Assembly: GCF_039831995.1 (NCBI RefSeq)
Contig: NZ_JBDOIO010000003.1
Location: 3,596,001-3,660,000, forward strand
Length of the DNA: 64,000 nt
DNA from: Paenibacillus pabuli
GTDB taxonomy: Bacteria > Bacillota > Bacilli > Paenibacillales > Paenibacillaceae
Direction: 5' to 3'
Shown: piece after piece, positions 35,165-48,295 of the stretch
Position numbering within the stretch: the first letter of the stretch is position 1
Layout: the number at the start of each line of letters is the position of its first letter
Notes under the pieces: model-generated
The model's database searches: none
What the model was told of the DNA's origin: nothing
What the model saw: only the letters and a program-made list of their open reading frames with translations
Made by a program: the position numbers and the translations under genes

Positions 35165-35899
35165 TCATGCTTTAACCGCTGCAATCATGAGAAACATGGG
35201 ACGACGATTCTCGTCTCGCATACCCGGTATTTGATCCATCATCTCAGGTGAAGGTTTGGACTCAGCCACCTGCTGAATCACAAATCCCGCCTGGATCAGT
35301 CCATTCAGATGAGTTGCCAACGTTCGGTGGTACTTGACCACGTCTTGGTTCAGGAAATTGGCGACACGCTTCCCCTCCTGATGATAGTCATCCACAGGCC
35401 AATGCATAATCTCACCTTGAGGCCCATAGTGCCAATCCTGCGCAGCACGAGCCGTGAAGATCGGATGTTCCACTGAATATAGCAATGTACCACCCTGGAC
35501 AAGGCAAGCATGGATTTGAGCAAACACCTGATCCAACTGTTCAATGTAGTGCAGTGCAAGCGAGCTAATGACCACATCGAATTGTTCAGGGGCAAATTCA
35601 ATATCTTCAATGGCCATATGCCTGTACTCAATCCGAGAATCATCGGTCATCTCTCGTGCACGCTGCAGCATATTCTCAGATAGATCCACGCCAATAACTG
35701 ATCTGGCCTGCTGCTCCCGTGCATACCGGCAATGCCAGCCAAAGCCACAGCCCAGATCCAGTACATTTTTGTCCTTCAACTCAGGTAGCATGGTTCGCAG
35801 TTTATACCACTCACCTGCCGCCTCAAGCCCTTGAGTAGAACGAGCCATCTGACTGTAGTTCCTGAAAAACTCTGCCTCATCATATTTGTTCTGCTTCAT
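35165..35899 (-). CDS. Class I SAM-dependent methyltransferase
   Basis: 244-aa methyltransferase (methyltransf_11/UbiE-like). SAM-binding motif I is NVLDLGCGFGWHCRYA, the acidic motif VIGVDLSENML follows, and QFDVVISSLALHYIEQ is motif IV. The substrate is unknown. The ORF extends to 36034, but AAGGGGG lies seven bases before the ATG at 35899, and the extra N-terminal piece is hydrophobic and unlike the family. It is divergent from the MATE pump; tandem operator-like repeats lie between them. Confidence 0.9.
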   Translation of the reverse strand: MKQNKYDEAEFFRNYSQMARSTQGLEAAGEWYKLRTMLPELKDKNVLDLGCGFGWHCRYAREQQARSVIGVDLSENMLQRAREMTDDSRIEYRHMAIEDIEFAPEQFDVVISSLALHYIEQLDQVFAQIHACLVQGGTLLYSVEHPIFTARAAQDWHYGPQGEIMHWPVDDYHQEGKRVANFLNQDVVKYHRTLATHLNGLIQAGFVIQQVAESKPSPEMMDQIPGMRDENRRPMFLMIAAVKA

Positions 35900-35991
35900 A
35901 TAACAGCCCCCTTCTTTATTAATAAAGACCACAACTACATAAACGATGTTTACAAGGAAAAGTTGCCAAGCAAATTCAACCCATGTTATTA

Positions 35992-36039
35992 TACAGAACG
36001 AACGTTCAGTATTATTTATATACAGAATGAACATTCAGT
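35992..36039. promoter_or_regulatory. Tandem TetR-type operator candidates
   Basis: Two copies of a 19-base unit TACAGAAYGAACRTTCAGT (35992-36010 and 36021-36039) agree at 17 of 19 positions. Each contains a perfect 5-2-5 inverted repeat, GAACG-AA-CGTTC and GAATG-AA-CATTC. They sit in the promoter region of the MATE gene, the second 11 bases before the RBS. No tetR gene is next to them. Confidence 0.6.
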
Positions 36040-36058
36040 TTATTAAACGGAGGTTATT

Positions 36059-37414
36059 ATGAACACGAACTGGACGCATCCCCTGGAAAGGCAATCTGTA
36101 GGAAAGGCTTTTGTAAGCTACCTAGTGCCATCCATACTGGGGATGCTGGTCATTGCTTTCAATTTTATTATCGATGGTATCATGGTCGGGCACAAACTTG
36201 GATCCACTGCGCTCGCCGGAATTGGTATTGCTTCACCGGTATACACCCTTTTCGTTGCGATGTCGCTATGGATTGGCATGGGTGGAGCCACCCTGTATTC
36301 AACCTATATGGGCAAAAGGGATATAACCACTGCCAAACAAATCTTTACGAAATCGATTACGATTATATTGTTGATTACGATGGCAATAGGATATACCGCA
36401 TTTACGTTTAAGGACCAGCTGGTCTATGCTTTGGGCGCCAATACCGAAACGTTCCCATATGCCGCTGACTATATGAATATCTTGCTGCTGTTTGGGTTTG
36501 TCTTCACTATCGAAAATGCCCTTACCATCTTTGTCCGTAACGACGGTGATTCCAACACCTCCATGTACGCGCAGATCACATTTGCCGTAGCCAATATCGT
36601 ATTTAATTATGTAACATTATATGTGCTCGAATGGGGTGTGCGAGGGGTGGCCATCGGTACGATTGTCTCGGCATCTCTTGCCCTGCTCGTCCTGTTGTCT
36701 CATTTTTTCAAAAAATCAAATAATCTTACCTTCACTCGGTTCAAGTGGAATACCAAACTACTCGGAACCATTGTTCTCATTGGATTTCCCAGCTTTCTTG
36801 CCGAACTCGGCATGTCTGTCTTCTCCATCTCACACAACATCTCCCTGGACCGGATTGCGGGTACGGATGGTGTAGCATCCTTTACGGTACTGAATTACAT
36901 CCATGGCGTAGTGTTGCTGGCATTTCTGGGTCTGGCTTCTGCTGCCCAACCTTTGGTCAGTTACTATCATGGAGCCAAAAAGATGGCGCGTGAAAAACAA
37001 ACCATTCGTATAGCCTCCAGAACGGCTCTGGCCTGTGGTGTTATACTGCTGCTTGTCGTACAGTGGGGAGCACCTTATTTTGTGCAAATTTTCGGAAACT
37101 TTAGTGAAAGCGTCACAAGCAATGCCGTGTACGGGTTAAGAATATTTACTTTTGCATACCTGTTTATGGGGATTAACTTTGTTATGAGCACCTATTTCCA
37201 ATCGGTTGGGAATGCCAAAATGGCGATCTGGATCACGGCTGCACGTGAGATGATCATCATGATTGCATTGATTGCAATCCTTCCACCTTTCTGGGGCGTA
37301 ACAGGCGTGTGGCTTGCTGTGCCTCTCTCTGAGATGTTTGTCCTCGTGACGATCGCCGTCTATTATAGGAAACGTTCCGTTACAGAGAAGATACACAGTT
37401 TAACTATTGAGTAG
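36059..37414 (+). CDS. MATE-family multidrug efflux transporter
   Basis: 451-aa, 12-helix cation-antiport exporter. Two homologous six-helix halves are visible, each with a MatE pattern: FNFIIDGIMVGHKLGSTALAGIGIASP in the first and ISHNISLDRIAGTDGVASFTVLNYI in the second. RBS CGGAGG lies five bases before the ATG. Tandem inverted repeats in its promoter point to repression by a regulator encoded elsewhere. The substrate is unknown. Confidence 0.92.
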   Translation: MNTNWTHPLERQSVGKAFVSYLVPSILGMLVIAFNFIIDGIMVGHKLGSTALAGIGIASPVYTLFVAMSLWIGMGGATLYSTYMGKRDITTAKQIFTKSITIILLITMAIGYTAFTFKDQLVYALGANTETFPYAADYMNILLLFGFVFTIENALTIFVRNDGDSNTSMYAQITFAVANIVFNYVTLYVLEWGVRGVAIGTIVSASLALLVLLSHFFKKSNNLTFTRFKWNTKLLGTIVLIGFPSFLAELGMSVFSISHNISLDRIAGTDGVASFTVLNYIHGVVLLAFLGLASAAQPLVSYYHGAKKMAREKQTIRIASRTALACGVILLLVVQWGAPYFVQIFGNFSESVTSNAVYGLRIFTFAYLFMGINFVMSTYFQSVGNAKMAIWITAAREMIIMIALIAILPPFWGVTGVWLAVPLSEMFVLVTIAVYYRKRSVTEKIHSLTIE

Positions 37415-37434
37415 AATGTTACCGTAGCAAACGA

Positions 37435-37475
37435 CAAAAAAACTGCCTGTCCACAAAGGATTCGGCAGGTTTTTA
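37435..37475 (+). terminator. Terminator of the MATE gene
   Basis: CTGCC...GGCAG stem with flanking A and T runs (GGTTTTTATAC). Confidence 0.6.
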
Positions 37476-37515
37476 TACTCTAATTCGGCTGAAACGCTAT
37501 AGAGTGATCAATGAA

Positions 37516-37680
37516 TCAACCCATTATCCCAATTATATTCGAATATCGAATCGGCCGTTGTTGCATTCGCAATTTCTTTTGCCGTTTCGCTTTTTGTTTC
37601 TCCAGCGCACTGGTATTGGTAGAGCTTGAAGATGCCGATATGTAGGATTCTGTTGAGCTTGCTGTTGAAGAAATATTCAT
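37516..37680 (-). CDS. Ser/Thr-rich mini-protein divergent from the sensor kinase
   Basis: Unrecognised 54-aa protein. The N-terminal 24 residues are almost all Ser, Thr, Ala and Asn. A very basic middle follows (EKQKAKRQKKLRMQQRP), then a short C-terminal tail, IRYSNIIGIMG. AGGAG lies seven bases before the ATG at 37680; an ATG at 37686 and a longer ORF to 37767 are less likely. There is no signal peptide of the usual kind. It is transcribed divergently from the sensor/response-regulator pair about 140 bp away, so it could be a target, a modulator or a signal precursor of that system. All of these are guesses. Confidence 0.55.
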   Translation of the reverse strand: MNISSTASSTESYISASSSSTNTSALEKQKAKRQKKLRMQQRPIRYSNIIGIMG

Positions 37681-37817
37681 ATTCATTCTCCTCTCTTTCT
37701 TCATTCCACTATATCCCACTGAGATGATTCTAACGTTAATTTCAACTGAAAGGTTACTGAACGTCATACCTATGATTTATAGAGGTTTTTCGAGAATTTT
37801 GTCGAATATGAGAAGTT

Positions 37818-40800
37818 ATGAAAAGAACAAAATGGTATATCAATCCGAAAAGTATAACGCTTCTTCTTGTTTTTATTACCATTCTCACCGCCTTCAGGCT
37901 CGTGTGGTATAACTACTCACAACCAGCTGAACGACCTGTAATACATCATGGTGTTCTTAATTTGTCATCACTGGATTTGAGTTCTTCCAAGCCGATTACC
38001 CTGGATGGCGAGTGGGAATTTTATCAGGGACAAGCAGACGTACGAACCTCTCCCGAAACATTCAGGAGTTCACAATCCATCCAGGTACCCGGAGACTGGA
38101 AAGAGCAAGATGTCAACGAAAACGGTAATCCGTCTGAGCCAGGTACGTATCGGCTGCGAATACTTGCTGACCTTAAACCCGATGAGGTGTATACGTTTTG
38201 GTTTAACAAGATTCAATCGGCCTCCCGTGTCACCATTAACGGCAAGGTAGCAGCCGAATTCGGGGCGTTTGATCCTGCTTATATTTCCGGAGCTTTTGGT
38301 TATCCAGAGTATAGTACATACACGGCTTCATATGTAGCACCTGAGCATGCGCAGGGCATTTCTGAAATTGAACTATTCGTGGAGATCCACCCTTATGCAG
38401 AGCAGGTCCATGGAGGAATCATTTCTTCCGTTCAGTTTGGCACCCAGGCTGCTATTGATAGCAAGCGTTGGTATTCCATTGGATTCCAGTTATTTACGAT
38501 CGTTATTATGCTTCTGCACATGATCTATGCCTTTATCCTTTTTTTGTTCAAACCAAGTCAAAAAGAGTTTTTGAAGTTCGCGCTGCTGTTGTTAATTGCT
38601 GCCATTACGATCTCGACGGATAATGATAATCTGTTCGCTCAGTGGTTACCATTCAGTTATGCCTGGACAGTCAAGATCAGGCTAGCCGCTTATATTCTTC
38701 TGTCGACCCTGATTCTAAGTTTGACGCACAGCTTTTTTAAACAATATACCAAAGTCTGCAAAGTACTCTACGGAATTAGCAGTTTATATATTGCCAGTCT
38801 GGCTTTTATGCCCTTTCTGGCCGTAACCCAATCGGCATGGTTATTTTACACCTTATTTAATCTGCAATTAGCCGTGGCCCTCTGGATGATCCTTAAGATA
38901 AAAATTAAAAAATTGCCAGACGGCTTATTCCTAATCATGGCCGCACTGGCCATACTGTCAAGCTGTCTGTGGGGCATAGTACAGCATGCAACCCATTTGC
39001 CTGCAACATTCTATCCACTGGATATGATTGCAGCCATTATCTGCTTTTCATCCTACTGGTTCAAAAAGTACTTACGCCATATGATGGAAAATGCACGTTA
39101 TGCTCTTCAATTGGAACGCAGTGACAAGATGAAGGACGAATTTTTGGCCAATACCTCTCATGAGCTTCGTACGCCACTGCATGGCATCATCAATATCGCA
39201 GAGAACGTCATCAGCAACGAAAAGGCAACACTCCAGGAAACTAGCGTGCAGGATATGAAACTGCTCGTCCAGATTGGACGCCGCATGTCTACCTTGCTGA
39301 ATGATCTTATGGATATCGCCCTGCTGCAGGAAAGACGTATTGCTCTGCATCCGGAACCAGTTCGGCTGCAGTCCATCGCTTTTGGCGTAGTGGACATGCT
39401 AAGGTTTATGATTAAAGGCAAACTGCTCACGATTAAGGTAGACATTTCGGAAGAACTGCCTCCGGTCTGGGCAGATGAGAAGAGACTTATTCAAGTTATG
39501 TTCAATCTGGTGCATAATGCCATCAAATACACACCGCATGGTGAAATCACCATTCAGGCCATCCATTATGGTAATACCGTTTCAGTGCATGTGAAGGACA
39601 CGGGAATTGGCATGGATGAGGAGATGTCCCGCCGTGTATTGGGAAGATATGAGCAAGGCGATGATGGAATGAAGGATGGTGGTGGGTTCGGGCTGGGCCT
39701 AAGCATTTCACTTCAGCTGCTGCAGCTACATGGGTCTGACCTTGAGGTTGAATCGGCACCAGGCAGGGGATCTGATTTTCATTTCAGCCTTCCGTTATCA
39801 AGCCAGCACATCATCTCAGCCAATTCTATGGTTCAACATGAAGTACATGTTCCAAACCACCATTTTGAATGGTCGGCTGATACGCTTCCGGCCTATGATC
39901 TGGCCGCTGCTGCTGAGTGGGATGATTCCTCGTCGGCAACTAAAATAAGCATTCTGGCCGTCGATGACGATCCTGTAAACCTGGAAGTCCTTGCGCGCAT
40001 CTTGTCCAAAGATATATATGAGATTGTACCCGTGTTATCAGGTCAGGACGCGCTCGATCAGCTCTTTTCAAGACCTTGGAGTCTGGTGATAGCAGATGTG
40101 ATGATGCCCCACATGTCGGGATATGAATTAACCCATAGAATCAGAGAGCGGTTCACTCTTGCAGAACTCCCCGTTCTCCTACTTACAGCCCGGAGCCAGC
40201 CTGAGGATATCTATAACGGTTTTGCCGCAGGGGCAAGTGACTATGTGAGCAAACCGGTAAATGCACTCGAGCTGCAGTATCGTGTAGGAGCGCTCACTAC
40301 GCTCAAGCAATCGTTCACAGAGCATCTGCGGATGGAGGCTGCCTATCTTCAAGCACAGATCCAGCCACATTTTTTGTTTAACACCCTTAATTCCTTAATG
40401 GCACTAAGCGATATAGATACTGAGAAAATGAGAAAATTAGGCGATGCCTTTTCAACATATTTAAGATACAGTTTCCAATTCATTAACCTGCAGCAACTTG
40501 TGCCTCTGTCTCATGAGTTGGACCTAGTCAATGCCTATTTGTACATTGAGAAGGAACGATTCGGTCCACGAATCGAGATCAAACGTAACATTGAAGCCGA
40601 CCTTAACAGCATCAAGCTGCCTCCTCTTACTCTGCAACCGCTTGTTGAGAATGCGATTCGTCATGGATTGCTGAGCAGAAGAAGTGGTGGCACGCTCACC
40701 ATAGACGTGGAACGTCAAGATGGAGGAGTTTACTTTCGCGTTTCTGACAACGGAAAAGGAATGAGTCCCGATGAAGCTGATAAAGTGCTTGGCCTTCGTT

Positions 40801-40955
40801 TTGGCTCTTCTGTGGGCGGAATAGGACTGAGAAATACCAATCGTCGGCTCCTGCAGCTGTATGATTCAGGATTAACCATCTCCAGCATGACTGGGGTTGG
40901 TACGACAGTCTCCTTCTTCATTCCTGATGAGGTTCACTTCCCTTATAACCAATAG
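37818..40955 (+). CDS. Hybrid sensor: 7TM receptor, HisKA kinase, REC and LytS-type kinase
   Basis: 1045-aa multi-domain sensor. Order: membrane segment (about 8-28); outer beta-sandwich domain (about 40-215, LDGEWEFYQG, QVPGDWKEQ) like 7TMR-DISM receptors that bind carbohydrates; seven membrane helices (about 220-425); HisKA with His448 in LANTSHELRTPLHG; HATPase_c (NLVHNAIKYTPHG, DTGIGMDEEM, GFGLGLSIS); REC with phospho-acceptor Asp760 (LVIADVMMPHMSGYE); then a second, LytS-type kinase with His851 in QIQPHFLFNTLNSL and its own ATPase lobe (VENAIRHGL, SDNGKGMS, GIGLRNTNRRL). A phosphate could thus regulate the second kinase internally. The RBS is weak (GAGAAG). It is followed after 39 bp by its response regulator. 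Confidence 0.9.
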   Translation: MKRTKWYINPKSITLLLVFITILTAFRLVWYNYSQPAERPVIHHGVLNLSSLDLSSSKPITLDGEWEFYQGQADVRTSPETFRSSQSIQVPGDWKEQDVNENGNPSEPGTYRLRILADLKPDEVYTFWFNKIQSASRVTINGKVAAEFGAFDPAYISGAFGYPEYSTYTASYVAPEHAQGISEIELFVEIHPYAEQVHGGIISSVQFGTQAAIDSKRWYSIGFQLFTIVIMLLHMIYAFILFLFKPSQKEFLKFALLLLIAAITISTDNDNLFAQWLPFSYAWTVKIRLAAYILLSTLILSLTHSFFKQYTKVCKVLYGISSLYIASLAFMPFLAVTQSAWLFYTLFNLQLAVALWMILKIKIKKLPDGLFLIMAALAILSSCLWGIVQHATHLPATFYPLDMIAAIICFSSYWFKKYLRHMMENARYALQLERSDKMKDEFLANTSHELRTPLHGIINIAENVISNEKATLQETSVQDMKLLVQIGRRMSTLLNDLMDIALLQERRIALHPEPVRLQSIAFGVVDMLRFMIKGKLLTIKVDISEELPPVWADEKRLIQVMFNLVHNAIKYTPHGEITIQAIHYGNTVSVHVKDTGIGMDEEMSRRVLGRYEQGDDGMKDGGGFGLGLSISLQLLQLHGSDLEVESAPGRGSDFHFSLPLSSQHIISANSMVQHEVHVPNHHFEWSADTLPAYDLAAAAEWDDSSSATKISILAVDDDPVNLEVLARILSKDIYEIVPVLSGQDALDQLFSRPWSLVIADVMMPHMSGYELTHRIRERFTLAELPVLLLTARSQPEDIYNGFAAGASDYVSKPVNALELQYRVGALTTLKQSFTEHLRMEAAYLQAQIQPHFLFNTLNSLMALSDIDTEKMRKLGDAFSTYLRYSFQFINLQQLVPLSHELDLVNAYLYIEKERFGPRIEIKRNIEADLNSIKLPPLTLQPLVENAIRHGLLSRRSGGTLTIDVERQDGGVYFRVSDNGKGMSPDEADKVLGLRFGSSVGGIGLRNTNRRLLQLYDSGLTISSMTGVGTTVSFFIPDEVHFPYNQ

Positions 40956-40994
40956 TCTTAATGTGAAACCACACTAAGAAAGGAGATCATAACC

Positions 40995-42122
40995 ATGCTT
41001 CGTGCCGTGTTGATTGATGATGAACAACTGGCTCTACTTCACTTGGAAAGCCTGCTCAAAAAGTTAGTTCCGATCACGATAGCCGGCGTATTTATGGATG
41101 CCGAAACTGCATTAGAACAGATCCCTGCCTTAAGTCCAGACATTATCTTTCTTGATATACAAATGCCTGAAATGAATGGCCTGGAGGCAGCCGAAAGGCT
41201 GGTCTCTCTGTGCCCCTCGGCTGAAATCGTGTTTGTTACGGCTTATGATAATCATGCGCTGGAAGCATTTGAGTTAAATGCACTGGATTACGTACTTAAA
41301 CCCCTTAACTTGGATCGGCTCTCCAAAACGGTAAATCGTATACAGAAGCGAATACGTTATGCTGTTGCCACTGAAGAACCCGAAGAGGTAACCATAAGCA
41401 TGTTCGGTTCATTAAAATTATATAGAGGATCTGAAGAGCTGCCGATTAAATGGCGAACCCAAAAAACTCAAGTTTTGTTCGCACTGCTGTTTCAGCATGT
41501 CAACGAATTTCTCAGCAATCATACCCTCATTGAGCAAATATGGCCGGATATAGATATCGAGAAAGCCCGCAGCTACCTATATACAACCGTCTACCATATT
41601 CGCCGTTGTCTCAAACAGGTTAATGTAGAGCTTGCCATTGAAAAAACAAGCGGTGCAGAAGGATACTGTATGCGACTGGGGGGCAATGTCAATCTAACGA
41701 GTGAGTGGGAGCAATCCCTACGTAGCTTGGAGTACATTACTCCTGATAACGAAAAGCAAGCCAGAGACATTTTAGATATATACAAGGATGACTACTTGAA
41801 AGAATTTGATTATTTATGGGCTTTCGCTGAACGGGAAAGGCTTCGTAATCTTTTTGTACATCATGCCCTCAAATTAGCGGCTTATTATACAGAAAAGGAA
41901 AACTGGATGGAAGCCCTGGCTTTGTACCAGCGTCTGTGTCATGTCCAACCGTATTATGAAGAAGCATACTTAAAACAAATGGAGATATATGACCACTTGG
42001 GGGATTATGGTTCCGTAGAAGCCCGATATCAATCTCTTCACCATCTGCTTCAGCAAGATTTGGATACAGCTCCGACACCCGAAATTCGTAACTGGTATGA
42101 GCAGTGGAAAGACAGAGCCTAG
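40995..42122 (+). CDS. Response regulator with SARP-type (winged-helix plus BTAD) output
   Basis: 375 aa. REC domain (1-118) with acidic pocket DDE at 8-10, Asp54 in IIFLDIQMPEMNG, and the VTAYDNHALEAFELNALDYVLKP end. Then an OmpR-like winged helix (about 130-215, ISMFGSLKLYRGSEELPIKW, LIEQIWPDIDIEKARSYLYTTVYHIRR) and a BTAD helical repeat domain (about 245-370), the SARP layout known from antibiotic activators. It is the likely acceptor from the LytS-type kinase in the preceding gene. RBS AAAGGAG precedes the ATG. Targets are unknown; the divergent mini-protein gene is the closest candidate. Confidence 0.92.
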   Translation: MLRAVLIDDEQLALLHLESLLKKLVPITIAGVFMDAETALEQIPALSPDIIFLDIQMPEMNGLEAAERLVSLCPSAEIVFVTAYDNHALEAFELNALDYVLKPLNLDRLSKTVNRIQKRIRYAVATEEPEEVTISMFGSLKLYRGSEELPIKWRTQKTQVLFALLFQHVNEFLSNHTLIEQIWPDIDIEKARSYLYTTVYHIRRCLKQVNVELAIEKTSGAEGYCMRLGGNVNLTSEWEQSLRSLEYITPDNEKQARDILDIYKDDYLKEFDYLWAFAERERLRNLFVHHALKLAAYYTEKENWMEALALYQRLCHVQPYYEEAYLKQMEIYDHLGDYGSVEARYQSLHHLLQQDLDTAPTPEIRNWYEQWKDRA

Positions 42123-42347
42123 TTATCTCCGTTTTTTGAGTTTAGGATATGGGATATTCTTACGGTTTTAGTTTTCCTAATTTGAACAATTCCTTTGTCT
42201 ACGTTTACTTTCGTATTGGCCTATCTTTGTGCTCCTTGATTTGATTCCCATCCTGCTTTTAGTCGGTTTTCACCTCGTTCATCTGGACCCGACTGTTCAG
42301 AATTTGTTAAGTTCACTATGTTAAAGTTGTTTCATTAACATGATTGG

Positions 42348-42542
42348 ATGGTGTACGAACAAATGAACAAGGCATATTTCGAGGAAATGCATAAGCTGGG
42401 GCATGATGATGAACTAAGATATCAACTTCTCATTAGAGGGGTAAAGCAGCTATTAGAAGATCAGAAAAAGGAACGCATCAAGCGCGCCCGATTATTGAAT
42501 ATTCGTAAGAAGAGCGCTCCTCAGGCTTCTCACTGGTCTTAA
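42348..42542 (+). CDS. Hypothetical small basic helical protein
   Basis: 64 aa, all-helical in appearance, with an acidic first half (MNKAYFEEMHKLGHDDELRY) and a basic second half (EDQKKERIKRARLLNIRKK). The family is not recognised. There is no convincing RBS before the ATG at 42348 or the GTG/ATG codons after it, so translation is uncertain. It lies 225 bp after the SARP regulator and ahead of an 18-bp perfect hairpin at 42669, which would end its transcript. Confidence 0.45.
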   Translation: MVYEQMNKAYFEEMHKLGHDDELRYQLLIRGVKQLLEDQKKERIKRARLLNIRKKSAPQASHWS

Positions 42543-42668
42543 ACATACTAGAAATAATAAATAATAATGGTAAATAGATAAGAGATCTCACTAAATTTAA
42601 TCTAACATAACCACCAGAAGGATTTACCTATATGTAATTCTAACCATAAACGTTCTTATGAATCATAA

Positions 42669-42708
42669 GAAGAGAAGGCACTATTCAAATGAATAGTGCC
42701 TTCTCTTC
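42669..42708 (+). terminator. Strong terminator facing the rRNA operon
   Basis: Perfect 18-bp stem (GAAGAGAAGGCACTATTC and complement) with an AAAT loop. It separates the plus-strand genes from the minus-strand rRNA operon. Confidence 0.8.
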
Positions 42709-42800
42709 GCTTTCAAAGCAATCTTCCTTATTTAATTACTAAGCATTTATTGAGAGAAACTTTTAACAGAGTATTCTTAGTCTTATCTTGCTTGAATATA

Positions 42801-42839
42801 AAATAAAAACCACCACCGAATTTCATCGGCAGTGGTTCT
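42801..42839 (-). terminator. rRNA operon terminator
   Basis: Directly after 5S on the minus strand: AACCAC-TGCCGA / TCGGTG-GTGGTT stem followed by TTTATTTTATATTC. Confidence 0.85.
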
Positions 42840-42841
42840 TT

Positions 42842-42958
42842 GCTTGGCAGCGTCCTACTCTCCCAGGACCCTTCGGTCCAAGTACCATCGGCGCTAGAGG
42901 GCTTAACGGTCGTGTTCGGGATGGGTACGTGTGGAACCCCTCCGCTATCGCCACCAAA
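42842..42958 (-). rRNA. rrf: 5S ribosomal RNA
   Basis: 117-nt match to Bacillales 5S: begins TTTGGTGGCGATAGCGGAGG, contains CCCATCCCGAACACGACCG and ends GAGAGTAGGACGCTGCCAAGC. Ends are set by comparison with B. subtilis 5S from memory. Confidence 0.95.
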
Positions 42959-43043
42959 CGAGCATTTGTGGAACAAATGCGTTCAGAGATCATTCTCTGA
43001 AAACTAGATCCGAAACGAAATGTGCGATTAAAACCTGCAATTT

Positions 43044-45967
<2,924 letters not shown>

Positions 45968-46107
45968 AATTGCTCAAGTGAGCAATGCAGTTATCACTAA
46001 TATTTGAAACTTGTTTAACACAAGTTCAGCTAAAAGGAATGTTCTAATTCGCATTTTTCGTTTCGATATCTAGTTTTCAAAGAACAAGCTCCATGCAAAA
46101 GCAAGCT

Positions 46108-46133
46108 GTTTTGAGAGTTTGAGCTCTCAAAAC
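46108..46133. other. 16S-23S spacer hairpin, no spacer tRNA
   Basis: The 244-bp 16S-23S spacer carries a perfect 10-bp stem (GTTTTGAGAG / CTCTCAAAAC) and no tRNA-Ile or tRNA-Ala gene. It is probably an rRNA processing element. Confidence 0.6.
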
Positions 46134-46210
46134 TGAGCAACGAGTGAGCAACTAGCCGACCTGGCTAGATTTTGGTTTTGAATGTTTCCGCTACGGGAAA
46201 CGATTCTCCA

Positions 46211-47766
<1,556 letters not shown>

Positions 47767-47969
47767 GTATTGAAAAGAGCGATTAGCTCATTTTGAATCT
47801 GACGAGATTAAAAATCTCATTTGTTGTTCCAGTTTTCATACAGCCAATTGGCATGCACCAAAAACCTTCACGTTCATCCTGCAAGCAGAATGATTACTCA
47901 CTCGTTGTTCAGTTTTCAAAGATCAAACGTTGTTTGCATCCGAGCGTTATTCTCTTCAGCAACTCTTAT

Positions 47970-47998
47970 ATATTATCACGTCCAAACCAATTTAGCAA
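47970..47998 (-). promoter_or_regulatory. rRNA operon promoter, downstream
   Basis: Minus strand TTGCTA, 17-bp spacer, TAATAT, about 205 bases before 16S. Confidence 0.6.
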
Positions 47999-48077
47999 GC
48001 ACTTTTTTTAAGTTTCTTTCGAAGCTTTTCAGTAGCTTACGGCACCGTGTTTCTCGTGTTTTCTTGGCCGGAAAATT

Positions 48078-48107
48078 AATATATCATATATCGCAACATC
48101 TTGTAAA
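48078..48107 (-). promoter_or_regulatory. rRNA operon promoter, upstream
   Basis: Minus strand TTTACA, 18-bp spacer, TATATT, about 108 bases upstream of the first promoter. Two tandem promoters are usual for Bacillales rrn operons. The rest of 47767-48238 is AT-rich leader without genes; a TTTGAAAACTGAAC processing/antitermination-type motif lies near 47908-47924. Confidence 0.55.
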
Positions 48108-48238
48108 GTGTTTTATAAAAATAATATGTTCGTCAAATTTCCTGAGGTTTTCAAATTCCATGTTCTCATTCTCTAATAACTTGGATACGAGTGTTTCTTA
48201 GCCTCCATATATCTAGTCTTTCTTCTATATAAAGAATA

Positions 48239-48276
48239 ACAACCCTCTCGCTTCTACTCAGAAGTGAGAGGGTTGT
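48239..48276 (-). terminator. Terminator of the TraB/GumN-family gene
   Basis: ACAACCCTCTC-CTTCT / AGAAG-GAGAGGGTTGT hairpin just after the stop codon on the minus strand. Confidence 0.75.
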
Positions 48277-48295
48277 ATCCAGAAATGATATATTG

